Part shown: one piece after another, positions 31,501-42,131 of the stretch
How positions within the stretch are numbered: the stretch's first letter is position 1
Layout of the letters: every line of letters starts with the position of its first letter
Assembly (NCBI GenBank): GCA_039105265.1
Contig: JAPFFF010000021.1
Location: 2,542,001-2,606,000, forward strand
DNA from: Tritrichomonas musculus
Lineage: Eukaryota; Parabasalia; Tritrichomonadida; Tritrichomonadidae
DNA length: 64,000 nt
Direction of reading: 5' to 3'
Program-made: the position numbers and the translations under genes
The notes under the pieces: model-generated
Databases searched by the model: none
Told to the model about the DNA's origin: nothing
The model's input: the letters and a program-made list of their open reading frames with translations, nothing else

Positions 31501-32329
31501 GAGTGTAATTTATTTTAATTATGAGCAGATCTCATTTGATTTAATTCCATGGAAGGTACAAAAATGATTCAAACTTTTTTTTTATGTACAATGTCAATAT
31601 TGACCTTAACCTCCAAAAAAAAAAAAAAAAGATTTATAGAAATGTAGTCAGAAAAAAGGGAATTTCAAATGAACTTTCTCGACAAAAGAACAGCTACATT
31701 TATTAGTAGTGTGCACTGGTAAAATGAAGAGCCACCAGCCAACACAATAAAGAATTAATTATCAAGTTTGCTATTTATAAAATTCTTTGAAATATTCTTA
31801 ATCACAAATTTGTTAAAATTCATCAGAAAAAGTGACTGAGTTAAAGCAATTTCCATCACTAAAGTTATTTGTTCGTGAACTCTCTTCTCCTTGAAAGTTA
31901 CTATTTTTGATATATTAGAAAGAAGAATCATCTCTTGGAATATATGAATCATTTGTTGTTTTTGAGTTGCTTAAAGCAGTGGTTGTATTGGAGTTGAAAT
32001 TGAATACTATAGAGTACTTGCGAAAGAATTGCTCTATAAATAGATTCAGTTGAATGAACTTGAATAAAAGTTGCGTGCCACTTTCGTATTTACCAACATT
32101 TGTGATAAATCTCGAATGTTGACTTTTATTCTTCTTTGCTTGAGTAATTGTTACAAGCAGTGTTTTCTCAAATTTTGAAATTCAAAATGCTTGGGACTAC
32201 ATTCAATTTTTTTTTCCAATTTTTCTCTGAAAATCATGCATTCTGCTTGAGACTTATTGACCTTAAAAATGAGTAAATTGGATCTTTGTGTATTCAAGCT
32301 AATTTTTGGTTATATATTAGGTATATTAG

Positions 32330-32369
<40 letters not shown>

Positions 32370-32642
32370 GTGTTTGATATTTGCTTTTTTGTGATTATAT
32401 TAAAAAAAAAGAGAAAAAAGTCGGTGTTTCATGATTTTTAGAAATTATAACGTCGTCATATGGCCTTTATATGGAAATAATTTGCTCTGTATTTCAATTT
32501 AGTAAAAGTAATGTTACCTGTAATCAGAAAAAAAAGTGTTTAATCTTGTTATTGATTTAAAAAAAGCAAAAATATTTTATAATACCGTTTAATAATATTA
32601 CTTTTTGTCAAAATAATAGGTTAATTATAGGTTAAATGTACA
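31501..32642. other. Intergenic with an (AT)n microsatellite
   Basis: No gene that I can support. An AT dinucleotide repeat covers about 32334-32364. A larger inverted motif (gaataaaagt near 32061 against acttttattc near 32129, enclosing caacatt/aatgttg) could form a hairpin of about 80 nt. Confidence 0.45.
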
Positions 32643-34835
32643 TTAATCCAAAGTAAACGCGTCGACATCACAAACAAATTCCGTTGTTTTCATTTGTTCA
32701 AATCTTCTTGAGGCGATATTTATCGTAAAGAATTTCAAAACGTCGTCACGATACACTTTTGATAATCCTTCGCCCCAAATGAGCCTTGCATAGCATAAAT
32801 CAGAGCGTAAAAGATACAAGGCTTCGACATTTTGATGTGGTAATGAAATAAGTAAGCAAAAATGTTTGACTTTATACTTATTCATAATATTAACAACTTC
32901 TGTATACCGCGATCCATCAAGTTTTTTGTTTAATATCGACAAAATGCGAGAGTAATTAGGGATACTATCAGATTTATCTTCTTCTTCGTTTTCATAATTT
33001 TCATAATTATCATAAACGAAAGTATTATCATCATCATTACAATTATTGTTAACTTCATAAAAAAAATCTTTTGGTAATTTCATTGCTTTTGAAAAATTAA
33101 CTGGGGAATTAAAATCAATTTCTTGATTATTATTAAGTTGGTTAGCATCAGCTTCTTCTGAATAGCCATTCATTTCATCATAATTAATAAAGCTGAATGA
33201 CTTATTGATTCCGAATTTATTTGATACTTTTGGACGAATTGGTGGGCAATTAGATATATCCCATGTAACATGAGGACTTTTTGGAGGATCCTTTTTTGCT
33301 GATATTGGATTTAATTCTACGTTTTTATCTTCAGGAACATTTTCGGTTTTGAAGCTTTCTTCATAATCTGAATCTGATCCGCTCATATCAAAAAGCCTTT
33401 TTTTGGGAACAAAATTTGATGGATCATCTTGATTGAGATTAGAAGATGTTTCTAAACTTTTGGTTTTTTCTGCTTCGCTTTTGTTGCTTTCAATTTTTGG
33501 AGCATTTTTAATCGAAGAGTTGGTGTTAGGAATAGGTGATGAACTAATTGAATTTTGAATTTGTTCAATTTTTTTAACTAAGGAATCATTTATCAAGTCG
33601 TCATCATCAGTAACTTTATATGACTCTGTATCTTCATAACTTGATTGTTGAAAGTGCTTAATTTCTTTATGATTTTGCAAACTAATTGTACTGTTAATTC
33701 TAGCATCAAGCTCGTTTTTCTTTTTCAGTAATTCCTCAAATTGATTATCAGATTTTTCTTCTTTTTTATTTACTTCTGTTGATTTAGAAGCACTTGTTTT
33801 ACTTACCTTTTTTTTGGATTGACTGTAATTTAAGTGTTCTATCGGTTTGGGTGGTATCTTTGGTTCTATAGAATGAAAGTCATTGATCTCATCATTTTCT
33901 GATTCACTTTCAGATAGCAATTCAAAATCATCTTCTTGTCTCTTTTGTGGAGTTGAAATTAAATCATCCTTTTTACTTTTCCTATTTGAAATGACTGGAC
34001 TACATTGATTTTTAGTTTTAACTTTGTTATCTATATTTCCTTTTGGCTTTACAGCTGGAATTTGATTTGAAATATCTTTATTAAGGTTATTATTTTCTTT
34101 TACTTCAGGTCTTTCAATTGAATATGAATTTGATTGATAAAGGGCTGGACGTTTAGCATTATCTTTGTTTTCATTTGCTTGTTGTTGGAAAGATACACTC
34201 TTTTTATTTTTTTCATCTGCCATAATTTGTAATTCGCACTTCTGGTGTGAATTGATTCTTTCTTGAAGGAATTTGGAATATTTTGTTGCAAGAACCTGAA
34301 GATTATCATTATTTTCTGTGTTCTTGCTTTTTTTACTTTTATCTTGAGTAGATTTATCGTTTTGATTAATACTATTTTTTATTGATGTTTTAATTGAGGT
34401 ACCTTTGAAAGCGTTAGGCGATTTTCCTATTTTAGGTGATGGATTAGACGTATTGGTTATTGGTAATTTTGGCTTAGTAGGCGTTCTTTTTTGAGGATAA
34501 TCAACTTTTTGAATAACTGTTCCATATAGCTTAGCTTCTTGTGTATTTTTCTTTTTGGTATTAGTTTGTTTATTTGTCGATTTTAAAGGTTCTCGAGTAC
34601 AATCAATCTTTGGATTTATTTTTTTATCAGTTTTTTTAGCAATTTTAGATTTAGTCTGAGGAGCACTTTTTTTAGTACAGTTTTCATTGTTGTTATTAGA
34701 AACAACTTTAATTCCTAAAGAGGGATTAGAATATTTTGAATTCGAAAAATTTTGAAGTCTTTGATTTAAAGCGTTCTGATAAATTTCAATTACATTAAGA
34801 TCGTCGCAACTTTCTCGAGAACAGATTTGATGCAT
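32643..34835 (-). CDS. CKK-domain (CAMSAP/Patronin-type) microtubule-binding protein
   Basis: The protein has 730 residues. Residues 1-600 are charged, Ser/Lys/Asn-rich and probably disordered, with a short coiled-coil candidate (FEELLKKKNELDARINSTI). Residues 604-730 match the CKK domain at the C-terminus of CAMSAP/Patronin proteins: SRILSILNKKLDGSRYTEV, then KYKVKHFCLLISLPHQNVEA followed by LYLL, and the closing VCDVDAFTLD, equivalent to MSVDAFTIQ in animals. CKK binds microtubules near their minus ends. The N-terminal CH domain of animal CAMSAPs is absent. Trichomonads have elaborate microtubule structures (axostyle, pelta, flagellar bases), so a role in anchoring or protecting minus ends is plausible but inferred. 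The frame starts at its first ATG; no clear Inr is seen. Confidence 0.85.
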   Translation of the reverse strand: MHQICSRESCDDLNVIEIYQNALNQRLQNFSNSKYSNPSLGIKVVSNNNNENCTKKSAPQTKSKIAKKTDKKINPKIDCTREPLKSTNKQTNTKKKNTQEAKLYGTVIQKVDYPQKRTPTKPKLPITNTSNPSPKIGKSPNAFKGTSIKTSIKNSINQNDKSTQDKSKKSKNTENNDNLQVLATKYSKFLQERINSHQKCELQIMADEKNKKSVSFQQQANENKDNAKRPALYQSNSYSIERPEVKENNNLNKDISNQIPAVKPKGNIDNKVKTKNQCSPVISNRKSKKDDLISTPQKRQEDDFELLSESESENDEINDFHSIEPKIPPKPIEHLNYSQSKKKVSKTSASKSTEVNKKEEKSDNQFEELLKKKNELDARINSTISLQNHKEIKHFQQSSYEDTESYKVTDDDDLINDSLVKKIEQIQNSISSSPIPNTNSSIKNAPKIESNKSEAEKTKSLETSSNLNQDDPSNFVPKKRLFDMSGSDSDYEESFKTENVPEDKNVELNPISAKKDPPKSPHVTWDISNCPPIRPKVSNKFGINKSFSFINYDEMNGYSEEADANQLNNNQEIDFNSPVNFSKAMKLPKDFFYEVNNNCNDDDNTFVYDNYENYENEEEDKSDSIPNYSRILSILNKKLDGSRYTEVVNIMNKYKVKHFCLLISLPHQNVEALYLLRSDLCYARLIWGEGLSKVYRDDVLKFFTINIASRRFEQMKTTEFVCDVDAFTLD

Positions 34836-35587
34836 GTTTTCCTAGTTTTTATTGTAATTCAAATTAAGCCAAAAAATAAGATAAACGTCTTTTTCCTCTT
34901 ATTTTGAATGAACCAAAAATTCAATTTTTTTGTGAATATTTCAATTTTGTGAGTAGTCGAGCAATTTTTTCAATGTTCGATTCAATTTTGGTAAAATAAA
35001 TAAATATTTATTTACTATTAAATAAGCAGTATTCCAATTTTTTTTGGTTTAATTAAAATCATAAATTTGATCTATAATTAATTTAATTGATGAAGAAGAG
35101 CAAATGAAGACAAAAAATAAATAAGAAGAGTAAAATAATCAAAAAAAAATTTTTTTGATTTATTTTGATGAGTACGAATCAAAATGCTTCACCTTTTAAC
35201 ATTCATTATTGATTTTAAAGAGACGATCATCGCCTGCCAATAACTTAATCACATAACTCCAAAGAGTATTCAATGATAGTTTACTCCTTGAGAGATGATT
35301 ATACTTCATGTGATGATATACAATCAAATTTTTTGTTGGACTCTTATAAATTATCAAATTTTGGGTTGCATCATGCAACAATTCTGCCGTCTTAACAAAA
35401 CAATTATGAAATTAAACAAAAAAAAATAATAGATGCTGAACTGCTTGTTGGCCACTAATAATAGAAAAAACATAATGAGATTAAATTAATTTGATTATTG
35501 ATATAGTTTTTCTCAAAAAGTTTTCCTCCTTTTTTAACAAGAATAGAGTTACATTTGTAGGAGAACGTTAAAGTATTTATTTTTTAT
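34836..35587. other. Divergent promoter region
   Basis: About 750 bp between the CKK gene (minus) and the small coiled-coil gene (plus). A 61-codon frame at 35196-35381 on the minus strand (KLSLNTLWSYVIKLLAGDDR) has a protein-like composition but no recognisable family; it may be chance or a gene scrap. Confidence 0.35.
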
Positions 35588-35890
35588 ATGGAAGAATTTG
35601 AAGCTGCAGAACAAGCGCCTCAAACTAAACGCGAGCAGTTACTTGCTCAAATTCAACAATTGGGGATATTAATTGATAATCAAATGGATTTAGTAAGATT
35701 ACAGCAAAATAAAATTAAGGAACAAGAAAATAAAATCAAAGAACAAGAAAATAAAATTCAAGAGCAGGAAAAAATAATTAAAGAGCAACAGTTAAAATTA
35801 CAAGAGAAAGAAACCATGATTAATGATGATAACATACTTGAAAGAGGTCTAGATCCTGTTTGGGTGATACCAGAAACAGAGGAATACTAA
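35588..35890 (+). CDS. Small coiled-coil protein
   Basis: The protein has 100 residues. From about residue 15 to 78 it is a continuous coiled coil. In its centre a heptad unit is repeated almost perfectly (KIKEQEN, KIKEQEN, KIQEQEK, IIKEQQL). The C-terminus RGLDPVWVIPETEEY is not coiled coil and could be a docking motif. There is no signal peptide or membrane span. The role is unknown; dimeric or trimeric linkers of this kind occur in cytoskeletal assemblies. The A-rich coding bias and the clear ATG and stop support a real gene despite its size. It is transcribed away from the CKK-domain gene. Confidence 0.6.
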   Translation: MEEFEAAEQAPQTKREQLLAQIQQLGILIDNQMDLVRLQQNKIKEQENKIKEQENKIQEQEKIIKEQQLKLQEKETMINDDNILERGLDPVWVIPETEEY

Positions 35891-36242
35891 TTTTTTTTAA
35901 AGCAATTAATAAATATATATTGTTTACATAATCAATGAGATGAAAGTAAAATTCACTACAATCAAAATATTTTATATTATATTTGGATTTTTTTTTTTTA
36001 TTTATTTTCTTTTAACTGTGATAATATTTGATTTATGCTTGAATTGAACCTTTGTTCATCCGAACTTTATAATTTATAAACGAAATATGATATCTCAACT
36101 TAGCCAAAAATCAAAAAAAAGTTATGCATTTATAGTACCAAAATTATTAAAGAAAAATAGCTTATTAAGTTCTGCATCTTTAATACCTAAAAAACACACT
36201 TCTTGTTGAGATAAACTCATTTTAAAAAAGAATACGTTATTG
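35891..36242. other. Intergenic, upstream of the ankyrin gene
   Basis: AT-rich spacer of about 350 bp with T runs near 35990. I see nothing else in it. Confidence 0.4.
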
Positions 36243-36248
36243 TCACTT
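36243..36248 (+). promoter_or_regulatory. Inr-like initiator (TCACTT)
   Basis: TCACTT 24 nt (from its A) before the ATG at 36269. It fits TCAYTW and supports that ATG over the TTG at 36251. Confidence 0.4.
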
Positions 36249-36268
36249 TTTTGGTTTACAAATTTGAT

Positions 36269-38011
36269 ATGACGAACTTACCAATTCAAGAAGAAGATAA
36301 TTCATACATTTCAAATTCAGATTATATAATACAAACATTGATTTTAGATCTAACTTTAGAAAATTTTGAAAATACCAAACGAGAGCTAAATTCAATATAT
36401 AATGATGAGAAAACAGACACTTTTTTTACGGATTTATTTTCTCAAATAATTTTTGCTGTGAAAATTCGTATAAATAAAGTAAAAATCTTATGTAGTTTTA
36501 CATGCCAATTTTTTGAAACATATTCACTTCAAGAATTACAAAAGAACGAACTTTTAGAACATCTTATTTATATATTTCCGGATAATGACACATATCTCAC
36601 TGAGTCTTATCGTTTATTCTTTCTGAATCTTCTTTTGAAAGAGAATTTTTTTGATGTTGAAAAAGTCATAAATTTGTTTTGGAAACTTTTTCATAACTTT
36701 TCAGGGATCTCTCATTATTTATCATTAATTTTCATTTGGTTTGCTCCAGAAATAGAAAAAGTTAATCCAATATTTTTCAATGAATTTCATACATATTTCG
36801 TTTCAATTTGGGAATTTGAATACACGTCGTTATTGATATACAATGTGTTCACAAATTTTGACAAATATCGAGAGAACGATTGGAAATTTTTGAGAGAGCA
36901 CCGTGAATTTGAATACCATGAATCGTCAGCATCATACTTCATTGCAAATGACATGATTGATGAGCTTCAAAATTTGATAAATCATTCAAAAATTGACCTG
37001 GATTCAAGGGATTCACCATCGTCATATGAATGGCGCACTTTTCTTCAGAAATGTCCAACGTACCTTCAAATAGCCGCCTTTTTTGGATCAATTCGATGCT
37101 TTAAGTATTTGTTATTGAACGGTGCAAGACTTGATAACAATGATTTTGAGGGGAAAACGATCGTTCATTTTGCTGTTGCAGGAGGGAACAACGAAATCAT
37201 TCGAATTCTTCATCAAATGAATATTTCATTTTCAGGCACGTTACAAGTTGCTGCACTTTTTCATAGAAACGACGTTTTTAATTGGATATTGGAAAACAAC
37301 ATATCACAACTTGATGAATTTCATGAAGTTACAGGCTACGTTATTCATCAAGCTTCTATTTCGATGAATTATTCGATTTTGAATTTATGTTTCTCACAGA
37401 AAATTGATGTAAACTGTTGTAATTCAGATGGAATTTTTTATTTATTCTTATTGGACATCACTTCACTTTGCATCATTTTACAACCTTTCAAAAATTGTTG
37501 ATGTTCTTTTCAAGCAAAAATTTATTGATGTTAATTGTAAGACTTCACTTGATTTCACACCACTTCATTTCACTGCTATTTATGGAGCAGTTGATGTGTG
37601 CATTCAATTACTTGGTCAACAAAAAGTTAAACTTTTTGTGAACGACGTTGATTATAATGGAAACACTTCACTTCACTATGCCGCTCAAAATGGCCACACA
37701 GAAATAATTAAGCTTTTATTAAGTGTCGAAGGTATCGATGTAAATTGTAGCGATAGAAAAGGTAACACACCTCTTCATTTGGCTGCTCAAAATGGCCATA
37801 AAGATGCAATTATTATTCTTTTGGATTTTAAAGGTATAAAACCAACTTTAATGAATGGAATTTTTAATATTTTTGAATTTTTTATGACGTTTTTTACTTA
37901 TTTTTTTTATATTTTGATACCCCTTCTGACGTTTTGGTTAATCAAGGATTTACATCGCTGTTAAGATATTTTCCTTTAAATGAAGAAATTGAATTTTTCA
38001 AGGATGTTTAA
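36269..38011 (+). pseudogene. DUF3447/ankyrin-repeat protein gene with two T-rich insertions
   Basis: The N-terminal 210 residues (MTNLPIQEED...) are helical and typical of trichomonad ankyrin proteins. A DUF3447-type region follows (FIANDMIDELQNLINHS, TYLQIAAFFGSIRCFKYLLLN), then ankyrin repeats. Near 37430 the frame is interrupted: after VNCCNSDG there are 19 extra bases (attttttatttattcttat), and the expected WTSLHFASFYNLSKIVDVL resumes in another frame. Two complete ankyrin repeats follow (GNTSLHYAAQNGHTEIIKLL; GNTPLHLAAQNGHKDAIIIL). Near 37857 about 59 T-rich bases again change the frame before the last piece, DTPSDVLVNQGFTSLLRYF, ending TAA at 38009-38011. The gene is nearly whole and otherwise well preserved. 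Neither insertion has GT-AG ends. Ankyrin proteins are protein-binding scaffolds. Confidence 0.8.
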
Positions 38012-38467
38012 ATAGAATTGGTTGAGTTATCATGTAAAATAAGTTGAAATCAAATTGTTAACTTTTTTATCCATTTTTTTATAACAAAATTTGTAATATT
38101 TTATTGCACTTTTCTTTTATAATAATAAATACGTTTATGTAATAAAGCCATTGTATTTTATATAAAAAAGTTAAGATATTTTAAAATTAATTTGATTTGC
38201 TAGAGATAATAATCTTTTTTTGGTTTTTCAATTTTTTCAATTAAATTGAGACATCTCATTTTAATTTTTATAACAATTGGATTTTTGAATGTATATTTCA
38301 ATTGGTTCGGTTTAATTGAATAATATGAAATAAATTTTCTCATTAAATAATCTAATATTTTGACCTATTTTATTCCAATCATGCTTAAAATCATATAAAA
38401 AAACGATATTTGTGATAAAAATGATTGATCCTTTGAAAAAGTTTGGATTTCAAAAAAAAAAAAAAAA
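38012..38467. other. Intergenic, upstream of the kelch gene
   Basis: AT-rich. A run of 15 A directly precedes the ATG of the kelch gene. No clear Inr consensus is visible close to that ATG. Confidence 0.4.
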
Positions 38468-40534
38468 ATGGGAAGCGATGAATCATTACCAGAAAATCCT
38501 TATTTTCCCTCTGATATAGACCCATATAAAAGTGGTGATTATGGTCAACATTCATATATTCAATCTCTCCCAACTAATTTTAATCATCCATTCACCCCGT
38601 TAATTGATTTAGATGATGAGATAAAAGTACCAAAGAATATTTATCACTCTGCATTTGGTGGAACTTGGAGTATTAAATTACCTGAGAGCATCTCTCCCAT
38701 TTGCAGAAAAGGCCATTTTTGCGTTTACTCAAAAGTTTTAAAGAAATTATATATCGGATATGGTGTTGAAGATTCTCATCAACCAAAATTTTTAAACGAT
38801 GTTTGGCAATTCGATTTATCTACTCGAAAATGGGATCGTATAAATTTAAAGTACCAGGGAAACAATAATGATAATACAATATTGAAAAAAATTACTTTAA
38901 GAAAAAATAGTACAGCAACTATATCAGAAAATGAAATGAAACTATATATTTTTGGCGGAGTAAATGAAGATCGTGAATACCTCTCAGATTTTCATTCAAT
39001 TGATCTAAAAACTGGTGAAGTATCACTGATTATTCCTTCGACCCAACTTAACATTGAAAATTATAGCACTCCTACAGAAATTTATTCTAGTTTATCACCA
39101 AAAGCGCGAAAGGGTGCCATTATTCAATATTACAACGGCTTAATATACTTATGGAGCGGTCTAGCAGCTGGTGCAGATATTCTAAATGAAATTTCAGTCT
39201 ATGATATCAAATCAAATACCTGGGCAACCAAAATATTCGTCAAACCTAAAAGATTAAAGAGTAATAGCCATTCTGAATTAAATACCGCAAATAGCAGTAC
39301 TGAAACACTTCCAAGTTTAGATTCATGGGTGGAAGGAAGATCTAATATTCCTTGGCAACTTGTTGACAACCATATTTACGCTTTTGGTGGATCACCAAAA
39401 AAAACTCTTATTGATATTGAAATAAATCCTTCTTCATCTCTTTCCCAAATTCCAGCTTTTGATTCAGTCAAAACAATTCTTATTAGAGAAATTGAATGCA
39501 TTGGATCAGCACCACCAGAAAACACATTTTATGCTGGAATGGTTTACATCGACTCACCATTCAATATAAAGCAATTTCAGTCTAATGAAACTCGTGTGCT
39601 TGATAATAATAAAACTAATGATCTCGCTAATTCCAATAATAATGTCAACAACAATAATATTACTGGAAATAATACTGTATCTAGCAATAGCAATAATGAT
39701 ACTAGAGTCACTGATGACAGCAAAATAATTCCTGGTCGTCATGGACTTCTTGTTTATTTAGGCGGCAGATCATACAGCAAATATACCTTAATATATGGAC
39801 TCGATCTTTCTCGCTTATGGTGGTTCGTTCTACATGTTACCCCCGACGGAGATACTGTTTCATATGCAGACGGAAAAATTAGTGAAAACGGCCTTTTCAT
39901 GACACCTCGATACTACAACTTTGCTCTCGGATACGATGAAAAGAGAAGAGAAATAGTTGCTTGTGCTGCTCACCAAGGTTTAATTAGCAAAACTAAATCT
40001 CATTTGGCACATAAAAAGCGACGTGTTACAGATATAAACGATAGTTACACCAAAAATAAAGTACCAAACTATACTCCAGATAGTAATCAACTAGGGCAAA
40101 TTGAAACAGATAAGTCATCTAAATGTATGACGCGGCGATTTAGTAATGTTATTATTAGTGATGAAGTAAACACATATTTAGTTCCTAACTACTCCGACAA
40201 TATTAACAAAAAGACTTCAACGACTACATCAGCAAATACAAGTAATAATAATAATAATTCTAGCCACAGCAACTTGAAATTAAATTGCGCATTTGACAGC
40301 AGCAGTAATTATTATGACGGGAAAAATGATGCTCAATTAATGAGCCCAGTCGGGTGTGGAATGGGAGCTTTGGCTTCTGGCGAAAAACTTTTTATTTATC
40401 AAATTGGAAACGTTTTAGCCGGATTAAACATCAAAGAAGACCTACTTACTATGCAGAAACTATCATTATCAACTGAAAATGAACAAAGGCAAAATCCAAT
40501 TGATGATGGAGAAGAAAAGATTATTGATTTTTAA
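38468..40534 (+). CDS. Kelch-type beta-propeller protein
   Basis: The protein has 688 residues. Kelch-like blades occur along it: FLNDVWQFDLSTRKWDRINL (about 117-136), KLYIFGGVNEDREYLSDFHSI (about 157-177), LIYLWSGLAAGADILNEISV (about 225-244), HIYAFGG (about 302-308) and LLVYLGGRSYSKYTLIYGLD (about 427-446), with intervening RxGHFCVYS- and RKGAIIQYYNG-type strands. Asn/Ser-rich loops (NNNVNNNNITGNN) are inserted between blades. There is no F-box, BTB or membrane segment. Kelch propellers bind partner proteins; in trichomonads such proteins often stand alone, so the partner cannot be predicted. It converges with the transporter gene, 226 bp apart. Confidence 0.85.
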   Translation: MGSDESLPENPYFPSDIDPYKSGDYGQHSYIQSLPTNFNHPFTPLIDLDDEIKVPKNIYHSAFGGTWSIKLPESISPICRKGHFCVYSKVLKKLYIGYGVEDSHQPKFLNDVWQFDLSTRKWDRINLKYQGNNNDNTILKKITLRKNSTATISENEMKLYIFGGVNEDREYLSDFHSIDLKTGEVSLIIPSTQLNIENYSTPTEIYSSLSPKARKGAIIQYYNGLIYLWSGLAAGADILNEISVYDIKSNTWATKIFVKPKRLKSNSHSELNTANSSTETLPSLDSWVEGRSNIPWQLVDNHIYAFGGSPKKTLIDIEINPSSSLSQIPAFDSVKTILIREIECIGSAPPENTFYAGMVYIDSPFNIKQFQSNETRVLDNNKTNDLANSNNNVNNNNITGNNTVSSNSNNDTRVTDDSKIIPGRHGLLVYLGGRSYSKYTLIYGLDLSRLWWFVLHVTPDGDTVSYADGKISENGLFMTPRYYNFALGYDEKRREIVACAAHQGLISKTKSHLAHKKRRVTDINDSYTKNKVPNYTPDSNQLGQIETDKSSKCMTRRFSNVIISDEVNTYLVPNYSDNINKKTSTTTSANTSNNNNNSSHSNLKLNCAFDSSSNYYDGKNDAQLMSPVGCGMGALASGEKLFIYQIGNVLAGLNIKEDLLTMQKLSLSTENEQRQNPIDDGEEKIIDF

Positions 40535-40760
40535 AAAATTTTAATTTTTGTTTTGTTTTAGAATTATTCCATGCGTATTTTTTGTTCAAAAGAACAAAAA
40601 AAAATCTTTTATAATAAGTAAACATTAATATTGGTATTAATATATAGACAACATAATCTATTTTTTAAAAAGAAAAATTAAACGACAAGGATATTTATAT
40701 ATATATATATCATATGAAAGCTAACAGTCATAATAATAAAAAAATAATAATAATCTTATT

Positions 40761-42131
40761 TCAATTATAATTATAATAATCACTGCTTGGCGCAAGAGGT
40801 TCCATTACTGCCGAATCACTTTTAGGCAACATAATATATCTACACATAAATGCTGCTCCAAAAGCCGAAATAAATCCAATTCCCATTATAACCACTTTTT
40901 GCCGACAAATTTCACCAAATAAGGCGAAAACCAAAAAACTAGATAAAACTTGTGAAAAAGATGCTAAAGTTGAGAACACGCCATTATAAATACTCACAAG
41001 CTCTTCAGGAACGTTCATTGAGACTATAATAAATGGTATTGAGTTAAAAATCATTTCGCAAACGCCCATCGGTGCCAAGATCATCAATCCTGCTAATTTC
41101 GGAATCGGAAGCCAGACTAAAGCCAAGCAAATTGTCACTATACACATAGAAACAGCCAATAAATTTTTCATACCGAATTTTTGTACGATTTTTTCATGGA
41201 AAGGCGAGTAAATTAGAACGAAAAGATTGATTATTGAAAAAGTGAAAATACCATATGAAACTCCAGAATAGCTACCAGATTGGTCGGCGCCAAAGTAATC
41301 AGTACATTCAAGAAGGAACGGATAATAGGAAAACCAACATAATGAGTAAATAATGGCTATTTTGAGGATTGGATTTGGCATTAATTTCATCGTTGAAAAA
41401 ATTGAGCTAAATTGATTTACATTCTGGTTATCTTTGGCGATTAATAGCGGTTCTTCTTTACCTGCAATGAGAGTAATAGTAATGAGTATAGAAATTGCAA
41501 TTAATGAGTAGAAAAAGATCCAATGTTCAAGAGCATTGTAGAGGAAGCCATTGATTAAATTGATTAAAAAAGCAGTTGTATTAGATGTTAGGCTACTGAT
41601 TAAGTTAGCTATCGCTTGCTGCTTTTGAGGAACGAGATCGTTGACGATTTGCAGAGATGGATAGCGAAGAATTTGAAGAGAAAAATTTAAAATGAGTAAT
41701 GATATCGATAAAAGAAAAACAAATATACCACTTTGCATATACGAATCTAGTTTCATTAAAAAAATACAAAGAAAACTAATTACTATTCCTATTCCACCTG
41801 CAAGTATAAATGGTCTCCTCCTACCAAATTTTAATTTACAATTATCGCTTAATATTTCTATATAAGGCTGAACAATAAATCGACTTAAAGGATCTGTTAT
41901 TGTAATTAACGCCATAATTGATTCCCGAACTCCGAGTTTTCTCATTAAAAGTATTTGTAATGTATATTTCACCCATTTTGCAATTTGAAACGCGGCTAAA
42001 GAACAACATATTCCAATTATTCTGAATATTGATAATTTGTCACGTAAACTAAGTGGGACTTGTTTTTGCGGCTCTACCAGATCATCATAACCCGGAAATT
42101 CATTGGTTATTTCAAGAAATGACCGAGTCAT
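40761..42131 (-). CDS. SLC45/sucrose-transporter-like sugar permease (MFS, GPH/SUT type)
   Basis: The protein has 456 residues with about 12 hydrophobic segments. Between TM2 and TM3 it carries DPLSRFIVQPYIEILSDNC then KFGRRRPFILAGG (residues 80-113). This is the diagnostic loop of plant SUT and animal SLC45 carriers (QPLxGxxSDxCxxxxGRRRPFI). These are proton-coupled disaccharide or sugar symporters. A shorter TM2-3 region and a large central loop rich in N and Q (about residues 225-238) are present. The likely function is uptake of a sugar at the plasma membrane or from an endocytic compartment; the substrate is not predictable. N- and C-termini are cytosolic and short. The ATG at 42131 is the first of the frame. 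Confidence 0.85.
   Translation of the reverse strand: MTRSFLEITNEFPGYDDLVEPQKQVPLSLRDKLSIFRIIGICCSLAAFQIAKWVKYTLQILLMRKLGVRESIMALITITDPLSRFIVQPYIEILSDNCKLKFGRRRPFILAGGIGIVISFLCIFLMKLDSYMQSGIFVFLLSISLLILNFSLQILRYPSLQIVNDLVPQKQQAIANLISSLTSNTTAFLINLINGFLYNALEHWIFFYSLIAISILITITLIAGKEEPLLIAKDNQNVNQFSSIFSTMKLMPNPILKIAIIYSLCWFSYYPFLLECTDYFGADQSGSYSGVSYGIFTFSIINLFVLIYSPFHEKIVQKFGMKNLLAVSMCIVTICLALVWLPIPKLAGLMILAPMGVCEMIFNSIPFIIVSMNVPEELVSIYNGVFSTLASFSQVLSSFLVFALFGEICRQKVVIMGIGFISAFGAAFMCRYIMLPKSDSAVMEPLAPSSDYYNYN

Noticed and set aside
37430-37450. The 19-nt insertion in the ankyrin gene as a classical spliceosomal intron
   Set aside because: It lacks GT-AG ends and the conserved parabasalid branch/3' motif, and is shorter than known trichomonad introns. 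An unusual intron is left as a low-probability option in the findings.
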